64,000 nucleotides of DNA from Yersinia kristensenii. GTDB taxonomy: Bacteria; Pseudomonadota; Gammaproteobacteria; Enterobacterales; Enterobacteriaceae. The stretch lies in NCBI RefSeq assembly GCF_900460525.1, contig NZ_UHIY01000001.1, positions 2,790,001 to 2,854,000 of the forward strand, given 5' to 3'. A program made the position numbers and the translations under genes. Under the pieces are notes generated by a model, which saw nothing but the letters and a program-made list of their open reading frames with translations, was not told where the DNA came from and did not search any database. Positions 56,659-64,000 of the stretch are shown here, in pieces (the stretch's first letter is position 1; each line of letters starts with the position of its first letter).

Positions 56659-58842
56659 ATGGCGTTGTCCCCAGCAGTAAAAGAACAAATTAGTCAGTGG
56701 TATAAGGCGCTTTCGCAGCAGATCCCGGACTTTATTCCCCGAGCGCCACAGCGCCAGATGATAGCTGAAGTGGCGAAAACACTGTCCGGCGATGCGGGCC
56801 GTCATTTGGCTATTGAGGCCCCGACCGGCGTTGGCAAAACCCTGTCTTACCTGATCCCCGGTATTGCCATTAGTCGGGCAGAAAGTAAGCCGCTGGTGGT
56901 CAGTACCGCAAACGTGGCGTTGCAGGATCAGATTTACAGTAAAGACTTGCCGCTGTTGAAGAAGATTATTCCTGACCTTAAGTTCACCGGTGCCTTTGGG
57001 CGCGGGCGGTATGTGTGTCCGCGCAATCTGGCGGCGATGTGCACGGATGTCTCCGGCCAGGGGGATTTATCACTTTTTCTCGGTGACGAATTGGCCCCCG
57101 CCAATGGTGAGGAACAAGCCACATGCCTGGCCCTGTCTAAGTCTTTGAATAGCCATGTTTGGGATGGCCTGCGTGACCATCATCAGTTATCACTTAGTGA
57201 CAGTTTGTGGGCCAAATTAAGTACCGATAAGGCCAACTGCCTCGGGCGTAATTGCCATTATTTTCGTGAGTGCCCGTTTTTTATTGCCCGCAAAGAAATC
57301 GAAAGTGCTGATGTGGTGGTCGCCAACCATGCATTAGTCATGGCGGCATTGGAAACTGAATCCGTATTGCCCAATCCCAAAGAGCTGCTGTTGGTATTGG
57401 ATGAAGGCCATCATCTGCCCGATGTGGCACGGGATGCGCTAGAAATTGAGGGTGAAATCACCGCTGTTTTTGCCAATATGCAATTGGATATGATTGTCCG
57501 GTTGGTAGATCAATGCATGGTGCAATACCGGCCGAAAAACCCACCGGGCCTGGCGAATCCCGAGCGCTTGAAAGACCATTGCGAGCAGTTGCGTGAGCTG
57601 ATGCTGAGTATAGAACAGCAAGTTAGTCAGCTTTTACCCGCTGATGGTAACCCGGCGGTACATCGCTTCGAAATGGGCGAATTACCGGGCAATTTGACGG
57701 AAGATTGCGCCAAATTATTCAAGTTGACGGATGCCCTACGTGGTTTGGCTGAGTTTGTTCTTAATGATTTGAGCGAACAAACCGGTAAGCACGATATTGT
57801 GCGGTTACATCGTGCCATTTTACAAATGAGCCGGACTTTGGGTTATCTCGAGGCCATGAGCAAGCTTTGGCGCTTGGCCGCGATGGAAAAAGCGTCGAAC
57901 GCACCGATTTCCAAGTGGATTACTCGGGATTATCGCGAGAACCAAACTCATCTCTATTTTCACTGCGTGGGAATTCGTGTTAGTGATCAACTGGATAAAA
58001 TGCTGTGGCGCAAAGTGCCCCATGTCATAGTCACTTCCGCCACATTGCGCTCACTCAATAGTTTTGCTCGTTTGCAGGAATTGAGCGGTTTGAGTGAAAA
58101 GGCCGGAGATCGGTTTGAAACTTTATCATCACCGTTTAATCATATTGATCAAGGGAAGCTGATTATTCCCAAAATGCGCTTTGAGCCGACTATGGCGCAT
58201 GAAGCTGAGCATTTGGCTGAAATGGCGCATTTCTTCCGCGCACAGCACGCCACTGGGCGGCATAAAGGTATGTTGATCCTGTTTAGCAGCCATCGGGCGA
58301 TGCAAACTTTTCTCAGCCATGTTACAGATCTGCGTTTGATGCTGTTAGTTCAAGGCGATCAACCGCGCTATCGGCTGGTTGAAGAGCACCGTAAGCGGGT
58401 GAAGAATGGCACTGCCAGTGTGTTGATTGGTTTGCAATCTTTTGCTGAGGGGCTGGATTTGAAAGGGGAATTGTTGACTCAGGTTCATATTCACAAGATT
58501 TCATTTCCCCCTATCGACAGCCCGGTTATCTTGACCGAGGGTGAATGGCTTAAGTCATTGAAGCGCTATCCGTTTGAAGTGCAAAGTTTGCCAAGTGCTT
58601 CATTTAACTTGATACAGCAGGTCGGGCGTTTGATTCGCAGTAACCAATGCCACGGTGAAATTGTTATCTATGATCGGCGTTTATTAACCAAAGGCTATGG
58701 TTCGCGTTTGCTGGCGGCGTTGCCGGTTTTCCCCATTGAGCAACCAGATATGCCGGAGGGCAAAAGTATGCCAGTGCCGGTGGTGAAGGTGGCCGCTAAG
58801 GCGGCAGGTAAGAGAGTACGGAGAAAACGGGCGGCTTTATAA
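56659..58842 (+). CDS. dinG: ATP-dependent DNA helicase DinG
   Basis: DinG is a 5'-3' XPD-like helicase that resolves R-loops and forked DNA. The 727-residue protein has Walker A IEAPTGVGKTLSY, the iron-sulfur cluster cysteines (RYVCPRN; CLGRNC, ECPFF between about 195 and 213), the DEAH-like LVLDEGHHLPD and motif VI QQVGRLIRS. The ATG at 56659 gives MALSPAVKEQI as in E. coli; 25 upstream codons are not conserved. I found no convincing LexA box. In E. coli ybiB follows directly; here aqpZ and two other genes intervene. Confidence 0.95.
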   Translation: MALSPAVKEQISQWYKALSQQIPDFIPRAPQRQMIAEVAKTLSGDAGRHLAIEAPTGVGKTLSYLIPGIAISRAESKPLVVSTANVALQDQIYSKDLPLLKKIIPDLKFTGAFGRGRYVCPRNLAAMCTDVSGQGDLSLFLGDELAPANGEEQATCLALSKSLNSHVWDGLRDHHQLSLSDSLWAKLSTDKANCLGRNCHYFRECPFFIARKEIESADVVVANHALVMAALETESVLPNPKELLLVLDEGHHLPDVARDALEIEGEITAVFANMQLDMIVRLVDQCMVQYRPKNPPGLANPERLKDHCEQLRELMLSIEQQVSQLLPADGNPAVHRFEMGELPGNLTEDCAKLFKLTDALRGLAEFVLNDLSEQTGKHDIVRLHRAILQMSRTLGYLEAMSKLWRLAAMEKASNAPISKWITRDYRENQTHLYFHCVGIRVSDQLDKMLWRKVPHVIVTSATLRSLNSFARLQELSGLSEKAGDRFETLSSPFNHIDQGKLIIPKMRFEPTMAHEAEHLAEMAHFFRAQHATGRHKGMLILFSSHRAMQTFLSHVTDLRLMLLVQGDQPRYRLVEEHRKRVKNGTASVLIGLQSFAEGLDLKGELLTQVHIHKISFPPIDSPVILTEGEWLKSLKRYPFEVQSLPSASFNLIQQVGRLIRSNQCHGEIVIYDRRLLTKGYGSRLLAALPVFPIEQPDMPEGKSMPVPVVKVAAKAAGKRVRRKRAAL

Positions 58843-59148
58843 TGGGGTTGGGTGGGCTTGGCTATCAGGGCGGTTCGAGTGATTATTTATAGTAGACCAT
58901 GGCCCACGTACAGGTGAATTCCACCCGAATATCACCGCAAAATTTATTGCCTTTGTTAATCATTTCTCAAAAAATCGTTTGATCTGAAATCTTTTCTGAT
59001 AGACATAAATTCAGTGACTAAGCTTATACCAGCCGCGGGTAAGCAGACACTAACACGTCAAGTGGTCTCTCCGGTGTGCATTATTGGTTATTGATTAGCA
59101 GCAATGCTAACTGCTATCAATATATTTAGCGGACTGAGGTCGATCAGT
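58843..59148. other. Intergenic region between dinG and aqpZ
   Basis: No gene or repeat is recognised. The aqpZ promoter should lie here. Confidence 0.45.
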
Positions 59149-59853
59149 ATGAAACAGCTAATGGCTGAGTTTATTGGCACTTTCTGGCTGGTGTTAGGCG
59201 GTTGTGGCAGTACAGTATTGGCGGCAATGTACCCGGTGGCGGGTATTGGGTTTCTCGGTGTGGCGCTGGCATTCGGGCTGACGGTGGTCACGATGTCTTA
59301 TGCATTAGGGCGTATCTCTGGTGCGCATTTTAATCCTGCGGTATCACTCGGTTTATGGGTTGGAGGCCGTTTCTCTGGCGCGCAATTACTGCCTTATATT
59401 CTCTCGCAAGTGCTTGGGGGATTAGCGGGTGCCGCCGTTTTATATTTAATCGCCAGCGGCAAAGCTGGCTTTGATGCCAGTGCCGGGTTCGCCAGTAACG
59501 GCTTTGGCACGCGCTCCCCTGGGGGCTACAACTTACCTTCAGTATTGCTGACCGAGGTGGTTTTAACCATGGGTTTTGTCATGGTGATTATGGGGGGGAC
59601 GGAGATAAGTTCCCCGGCAGTTGTCGCCCCTTTAGTCATTGGCTTGTGTTATACATTGATTCATTTAATTAGTATTCCAGTAGATAACACCTCAGTAAAT
59701 CCTGCTCGTAGCACCGGTGTGGCTATTTTTGCCGGAGGTATTGCCTTGCAGCAATTATGGGTATTTTGGTTAGCCCCTTTGGTGGGCGGGGCTTTAGGTG
59801 GCGCTATCTACCCTGTGCTGTTCAGCCCGCCGGAAGATCTGAACAAGCTATAG
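59149..59853 (+). CDS. aqpZ: Aquaporin Z
   Basis: This 234-residue water channel has six helices and the two NPA loops: [11 protein letters not shown] (about residue 64) and [14 protein letters not shown] (about 187), with the selectivity-filter arginine in NPARS. It resembles E. coli AqpZ ([37 protein letters not shown]). I start at ATG 59149, preceded by TGAGG; 15 upstream codons are not conserved. The protein has an acidic tail PPEDLNKL. Confidence 0.94.
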   Translation: MKQLMAEFIGTFWLVLGGCGSTVLAAMYPVAGIGFLGVALAFGLTVVTMSYALGRISGAHFNPAVSLGLWVGGRFSGAQLLPYILSQVLGGLAGAAVLYLIASGKAGFDASAGFASNGFGTRSPGGYNLPSVLLTEVVLTMGFVMVIMGGTEISSPAVVAPLVIGLCYTLIHLISIPVDNTSVNPARSTGVAIFAGGIALQQLWVFWLAPLVGGALGGAIYPVLFSPPEDLNKL

Positions 59854-59880
59854 ATATGTTCAGGTCACTGTTGCCGTGGC

Positions 59881-61254
59881 CTATTTTCCCCGCCAACTTA
59901 CGGCCAATAGTCCCACCACTGAGATTGCCACCAACAGCAACATCGCGGATTGATATCCTTGAGAAAAAGTGGTGTAAATCAAGCTTGAGACGGCAAGACC
60001 CATCGCGCCGCCAAGATTGTGTAATGTCCAGGCCACTCCCATCGCACTGCCGCCTTGTTCAGCTGAAACGGCATTGAGAGCGCTAACGGCCGCTGGACTG
60101 AGGATCGCCCCCCAACCTATGCCCATTAAGGTAAAGGCCGCAATAATTATCCATAGCGCGCTGCTGGGAGTGAAAGTGGCTTGTAACCCGGCGGATAATG
60201 CCAGAGCAATAAACCCCATAATCAAGGGCGGGCGAGCACCTGCGGCATCCATCCAGCGGCCAATCAGGGGCGAAATAAGCGCCATTACGGCGGTTGTCGG
60301 CAACAAGAGCAAACCCAATATTAATCCGCTGTAATGGCGCGTTCCTTCCAAATATAACGGCATGAGGAAGAATGCCGCACAATAGAAAAAAGCCAATAAC
60401 GCGCTGGCCAGGCACGCAATAGAAAACGCTGGAATACGAAATAAACTCAGTTTGACCAACGGCGCAGCGACCCGGCTTTCAATGTGGAAAAAAGCCGTGA
60501 ATAACACTATTGCCAGGGTAATAATCGAGAGAGTTTTATAGCTTAACCAGCCCCATTCAGCCCCCTGATTAATTCCCAATAGTAGGCTGGCCAGTGCGCT
60601 GACTAATAAAATCGCGCCGGTGATATCCAATAAGGGCCGCCCCTCGGATAAACGAGATTCTCGGATATTACCCAGACAAAAAGCAAAACTGAGCAAAATT
60701 AAGGGGATATTCAATAAAAAGACCCAGCGCCACCCTAAAGTGCTGACGACAATCCCCCCCAGTACCGGCCCGAGCGCCAGCCCTAACCCATTCACACCCA
60801 ATAATGTCCCGACCGCCCGCCCTCGCTGATGATCAGGAAAAGCGTCCGCCACGATGGTCACTGTAACGGTATACAAAACGGCACAGGCGGCCCCCTGAAT
60901 AAAGCGCCAGCCATTCAGAACACCAATACTTTCGGTTAAACCTGCGCCTAAAGAGGACACGCCAAACACCATCATTCCCACATAAAGCACCCGTCGCCGA
61001 CCATATAAATCAGCTAATCGGCCAGCGGTGACCATAAAAGCACATAGCGCCATTAAGAATAGCGAAACAACCCATTGGACACGGGGGATACTGGCGTTCA
61101 TATCTTGTGCAATAGCCGGGATAGCGGTGTTTACCACGGTAAAGTCAATACAGCCGAGGAAGCTGGCAATGCTAATACCTATCAACATGCGTATCCGGCG
61201 TGGTGAGGGCTCGGTGCTATTTTGCACAGTTTGATTAGAGATGGTTTTACTCAT
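59881..61254 (-). CDS. MFS drug exporter, DHA2 (EmrB/QacA) type
   Basis: The 457-residue protein has 12 or more predicted helices and MFS marks: SFLGCIDFTVVNTAIPAIAQ (motif D1), GRLADLYGRRRVLY (motif A, about 78-91), RFIQGAACAVLYTV (motif B) and GLALGPVLGGIV (motif C). The DHA2 motif D1 suggests a drug/H+ antiporter. It is divergent from a LysR regulator, which probably controls it. The substrate is unknown. Confidence 0.88.
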   Translation of the reverse strand: MSKTISNQTVQNSTEPSPRRIRMLIGISIASFLGCIDFTVVNTAIPAIAQDMNASIPRVQWVVSLFLMALCAFMVTAGRLADLYGRRRVLYVGMMVFGVSSLGAGLTESIGVLNGWRFIQGAACAVLYTVTVTIVADAFPDHQRGRAVGTLLGVNGLGLALGPVLGGIVVSTLGWRWVFLLNIPLILLSFAFCLGNIRESRLSEGRPLLDITGAILLVSALASLLLGINQGAEWGWLSYKTLSIITLAIVLFTAFFHIESRVAAPLVKLSLFRIPAFSIACLASALLAFFYCAAFFLMPLYLEGTRHYSGLILGLLLLPTTAVMALISPLIGRWMDAAGARPPLIMGFIALALSAGLQATFTPSSALWIIIAAFTLMGIGWGAILSPAAVSALNAVSAEQGGSAMGVAWTLHNLGGAMGLAVSSLIYTTFSQGYQSAMLLLVAISVVGLLAVSWRGK

Positions 61255-61420
61255 GACAGTGATGACTCATGCGGCTGCTATTTAGCACCGGTGGGGCTAT
61301 TGATTGAAATCCCAGTATACTGGCGAATAATTAGGGCTTGTGGCGGCAATTTGGCCTTTAATTGGCGATATTATTTATCCAATAGCCACAATTCATCAAT
61401 AACCCAATAATGAGGCCGTG

Positions 61421-62332
61421 ATGATTTCCAGTGAACGTCTCAATGGTATCCGGGCATTTGTACAGGCGGTCGATGCGGGGGGTTTTAGCCGCGCAGCAGA
61501 GCAACTCGGGCTCTCTCGGTCAACCGTCGGTAAAGCCGTTGCGCGGCTAGAGGAGCGGTTATCAGTGCGCTTATTCCAGCGAACCACCCGCAGTTTATCT
61601 TTGACTGATGAGGGCCGCATTTTTTATGCCGATTGCGTTCGTGCTTTAGCTGCCCTTGATGCGGCAACAACACAGTTGGCTGCACGGGCTGTTGCACCAA
61701 GTGGCCGGTTAAGAGTTTCACTGCCGGTATTGTTTGGACAACAATGGGTGCTGCCGGTACTGCTCACTTTGGCCGATAAATATCCCGCGCTGGAAATTGA
61801 AGCGCTGTTTTCTAATCAACGGGTAGATTTTGCCGAAGCGGGTATTGATTTGGTGGTTAGGATTGGCGAAACCGGTGATGCTGTCGGTCTGACAGCGCGC
61901 AAATTAGGCGAGCAGCAGCAGGTATTGTGCGGCAGCACGGCCTATTTCACTGCTTATGGTTATCCGCAAGACTGGCAAGAACTCACCGAGCATCGCACGA
62001 TTGGCCAATTACAAAATGGCCATAATGAACCTTGGCGGCTATGGGATAACCACGGGCAAATTCATTGGATGTCGCCAGTCAGTCGGCTGAGGTTTGACAA
62101 TCTGGCAGCCGTCGCGACAGCAGTATTGGCTGGGCAGGGGGTTGCTTTGTTACCCCGCTGGTTAGTGGGCGATGCGCTTAGATCGGGGCAGTTACAAGAG
62201 ATTTTGCCGGGTAGCACTGGGCCGGGGTTGCCTATCAATGTCGTCTGGCTAAAAGGGGGCGTGATGCCCGCCCGGCTGAGGGTTGCCATTGATGCCTTGG
62301 TCGGGGCCTTTACTCCACATTCACCGTGGTAA
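61421..62332 (+). CDS. LysR-family transcription regulator
   Basis: This 303-residue protein has the N-terminal LysR helix-turn-helix (about 5-62; FVQAVDAGGFSRAAEQLGLS, VGKAVARLEERL, LFQRTTRSLSLTDEG) and a C-terminal effector domain with LLPRWLVGDALRSGQL. It resembles regulators of efflux and detoxification genes. I start at ATG 61421 with GAGG upstream; a GTG at 61418 is in frame. It is divergent from the MFS exporter across 166 bases, where it should bind. Confidence 0.9.
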   Translation: MISSERLNGIRAFVQAVDAGGFSRAAEQLGLSRSTVGKAVARLEERLSVRLFQRTTRSLSLTDEGRIFYADCVRALAALDAATTQLAARAVAPSGRLRVSLPVLFGQQWVLPVLLTLADKYPALEIEALFSNQRVDFAEAGIDLVVRIGETGDAVGLTARKLGEQQQVLCGSTAYFTAYGYPQDWQELTEHRTIGQLQNGHNEPWRLWDNHGQIHWMSPVSRLRFDNLAAVATAVLAGQGVALLPRWLVGDALRSGQLQEILPGSTGPGLPINVVWLKGGVMPARLRVAIDALVGAFTPHSPW

Positions 62333-62390
62333 CAATTCCGAGCATACTTATCACCATCAGTGATAAAGTTTCAGGAATATTCAACTTATT

Positions 62391-62416
62391 TATACCCTAA
62401 ATAATTTGAGTTGCAG
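62391..62416. repeat. Terminal remnant of the dispersed repeat
   Basis: Bases TATACCCTAAATAATTTGAG followed by TTGCAG are the end of the repeat family seen at 25408, 26311 and 52480, in the opposite direction, without the rest of the element. Confidence 0.55.
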
Positions 62417-62516
62417 TGTGAGCTTCATAGATGGGCCGAGTAATAAAGCCAACAGATGCAACTTACAGGATGACGGGTATAGAGTTACGGAACATTGAGA
62501 GGAGAAATACCGCACC

Positions 62517-63476
62517 ATGGATTACAGCAAAATTATCAAAGAGATTGGGCGTGGTAAAAATCATGCCCGGGATCTGGATCAGGCGACCGCCTATGAACTG
62601 TATAAAGCCATGTTAGCTGGACAAGTACCGGCGCTGGAACTGGGGGGTATTCTGATTGCCTTTCGTATTAAAGGTGAGTCTGAGCAGGAGATTCTGGGTT
62701 TTTATCAGGCGATGCAGGAACAGGTCATGTCACTGCGGGCACCGCAAAATCGCCCGTTACCCGTGGTTATTCCGAGTTATAACGGCGCGCGTAAACAGGC
62801 CAATCTCACTCCATTATTGGCGTTATTGCTAGCCCGTTTTGGGCTGCCGGTGGTGGTGCACGGTGTGACAGAGGACAGTAGCCGAGTGACCAGTGCCGAG
62901 GTTTTCCAACACCTGAACATCCCTTGGTCACACAGCGCAATAGAGGCTCAACAGCGCCTGGATAATGGGCTGCCGGTGTTTATTCCTGTTTCAGCGCTGT
63001 CCGCTCAATTAGACGAGCAATTACAGCAACGCTGGCGTATGGGGGTGCGGAATAGCAGTCATACATTGGCAAAGTTGGCAACGCCATTTGTTCACGATCA
63101 AGCGCTGCGCCTTGCCAGTGTCTCTCATCCAGAATATATGCAAAAAGTCGGCGGTTTCTTCCAGGCTATCAGCGCTCCGGCCCTGTTACAGCAAGGGACT
63201 GAAGGGGAGGTTTATGCCAACCCATTACGTTGCCCACCCATCCATTATATCAATAATGGTGAGCAGCAAATTTTGTTGGAGCGCCAACCAGAATCCACCG
63301 AGCTGGCATTACCCTCGTCGAAAGAGGCCGCCATTACCGCCCGCTGGATTGAAGATTGTTTGGCCGGTGTGGTGCCCATTCCAGATTCTATCCAAAAACA
63401 GCTTGCTTGCTGTTTGGTGGCGGTTGGGCGGGCGGAAACTGTCGAACAGGCACGGCAACAGATTAATGACTTATAA
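62517..63476 (+). CDS. ybiB: TrpD2-type DNA-binding protein YbiB
   Basis: YbiB belongs to the anthranilate phosphoribosyltransferase-like (TrpD2) family, but the E. coli protein binds nucleic acids and is SOS-linked with dinG. The 319-residue protein (E. coli 320) starts MDYSKIIKEIGRGKNHARDL, then DLDQATAYELYKAMLAG, VVIPSYNGARKQANLTPLLALLLA and HGVTEDSSRVTSAEV. GAGAGGAG lies upstream. It is no longer next to dinG as in E. coli. Confidence 0.93.
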   Translation: MDYSKIIKEIGRGKNHARDLDQATAYELYKAMLAGQVPALELGGILIAFRIKGESEQEILGFYQAMQEQVMSLRAPQNRPLPVVIPSYNGARKQANLTPLLALLLARFGLPVVVHGVTEDSSRVTSAEVFQHLNIPWSHSAIEAQQRLDNGLPVFIPVSALSAQLDEQLQQRWRMGVRNSSHTLAKLATPFVHDQALRLASVSHPEYMQKVGGFFQAISAPALLQQGTEGEVYANPLRCPPIHYINNGEQQILLERQPESTELALPSSKEAAITARWIEDCLAGVVPIPDSIQKQLACCLVAVGRAETVEQARQQINDL

Positions 63477-63723
63477 GACATTACTATCATTCAGTTGGTA
63501 GATATAAGGTATGGTTAATTTATGTTTTTAATGGCTAGAGTTGTTATTGTATTTGTGATGGTTTTTTTATGTTCATATTTTTTATTATCAATTGATTTTA
63601 AACAATTTATTTTTTTAAGTGATTATGTATTGTTGTCTTTTTTTTAGGGTGTTAGGCTGAATATTCTTTGTTTTTTTACTAACTTGAATTGATGTTGGCG
63701 AATGATTGCTGAAAAGGAATGCT

Positions 63724-64000
63724 ATGCGACAAGCTTTGGACTACTTTACTGCCCTGAACAAGGATTATCGGGCTGTCCATCAGGCCAAAGAAGATCTTTT
63801 TTGGCTGAATTATATGGGGTTGGGTGGGGAGGGTATTGCTCAGCAATTCTCTGCAGCTGAGAGTGTTTATAAGCGTTTTATTGCACAAAGCCACCGCTTA
63901 AAAGAATTGCGTGACTTGACTGCCCTGTTGGCAAACGAGCCACCCAGCGCGGATCGCGATGCATTACTGCACGGGTTACAAGGGTGGTACCGCTTTTTTG
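63724..64000 (+). CDS. Possible M3-type peptidase, N-terminal part only
   Basis: The frame starts MRQALDYFTALNKDYRAVHQ and runs 92 codons off the window end. AAGGA lies 6 bases before the ATG, which supports the start. The alpha-helical N-terminus (AKEDLFWLNYMGLGGEG, AESVYKRFIAQSHRLKELRDLTALL, LLHGLQGWYRFF) resembles M3-family oligopeptidases in my reading, but the zinc motif HExxH would lie outside. The 247 bases before it are very AT-rich and hold nothing certain. Confidence 0.5.
   Translation, partial: MRQALDYFTALNKDYRAVHQAKEDLFWLNYMGLGGEGIAQQFSAAESVYKRFIAQSHRLKELRDLTALLANEPPSADRDALLHGLQGWYRFF

Noticed and set aside
63522..63647. A 41-codon hydrophobic frame (MFLMARVVIV start) upstream of the last gene
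   Set aside because: The region is extremely T-rich, which produces hydrophobic frames by chance, and no well-placed ribosome binding site is seen.
1..64000. Search for CRISPR arrays, tRNA or rRNA genes, transposases, integrases and phage genes
   Set aside because: None was seen by reading; the only repeats are the dispersed intergenic family and single palindromes.

Overview
The window is chromosomal DNA of an enterobacterium of the genus Yersinia. The genes are close relatives of the E. coli genes modFE-acrZ-modABC, ybhA, pgl, bioA/bioBFCD, uvrB, ybhK, moaACDE, ybhL, ybhRSFG-cecR and rhlE, in nearly the E. coli order. In addition there is a class IV adenylate cyclase of the Y. pestis type and a dispersed repeat family that I recognise from yersiniae. 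The genus call is inference. Features of the closest sequences point to the Y. enterocolitica side rather than to Y. pestis, but the species cannot be settled from reading alone. No insertion sequence, prophage, tRNA, rRNA or CRISPR array was seen.

Region 1 (1-28.2 kb) is the modF-to-rhlE block. Molybdenum dominates it. ModE represses molybdate uptake (modABC), and a matching ModE box lies upstream of moaA, whose leader also contains a molybdenum cofactor (Moco) riboswitch. Cofactor synthesis is therefore controlled by both molybdate and Moco. Between these lie biotin synthesis (bioA divergent from bioBFCD around a BirA operator), pgl, uvrB with LexA and DnaA sites, and an unusual orphan UrtE-like ABC ATPase that has its own candidate sigma-54 promoter and NtrC site. 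The block ends with the YbhGFSR drug exporter, its regulator CecR, and rhlE.

Region 2 (28.3-53.5 kb) is not at this place in E. coli. It contains dusC, pbpG, yohP, dld, yehS and osmF-yehYXW, which in E. coli cluster elsewhere on the chromosome. Mixed in are accessory genes: an unknown exported protein, an MgtE magnesium channel behind an M-box riboswitch, a class IV adenylate cyclase, yajD, a SUFU-domain protein, a GlsB-like membrane protein, a phnCDEE phosphonate-type transporter with a Pho-box-like site, a rhodanese, a Gfo/Idh/MocA oxidoreductase, a fatty acid desaturase, a PhnD-like protein without a signal peptide, and a YedA-like exporter.

Region 3 (53.8-64 kb) holds a secreted alginate-lyase-family enzyme convergent with an OmpC/OmpF-type porin, then dinG and ybiB (neighbours in E. 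coli), here separated by aqpZ and a divergent MFS exporter/LysR pair. The last gene runs off the end.

The most interesting points are the sigma-54/NtrC-controlled orphan ATPase with a changed signature motif, the long structured element downstream of modC, the M-box leader whose last hairpin covers the ribosome binding site of mgtE, the phn transporter with no C-P lyase genes beside it, and several small proteins (AcrZ, YohP, a 58-residue membrane protein).
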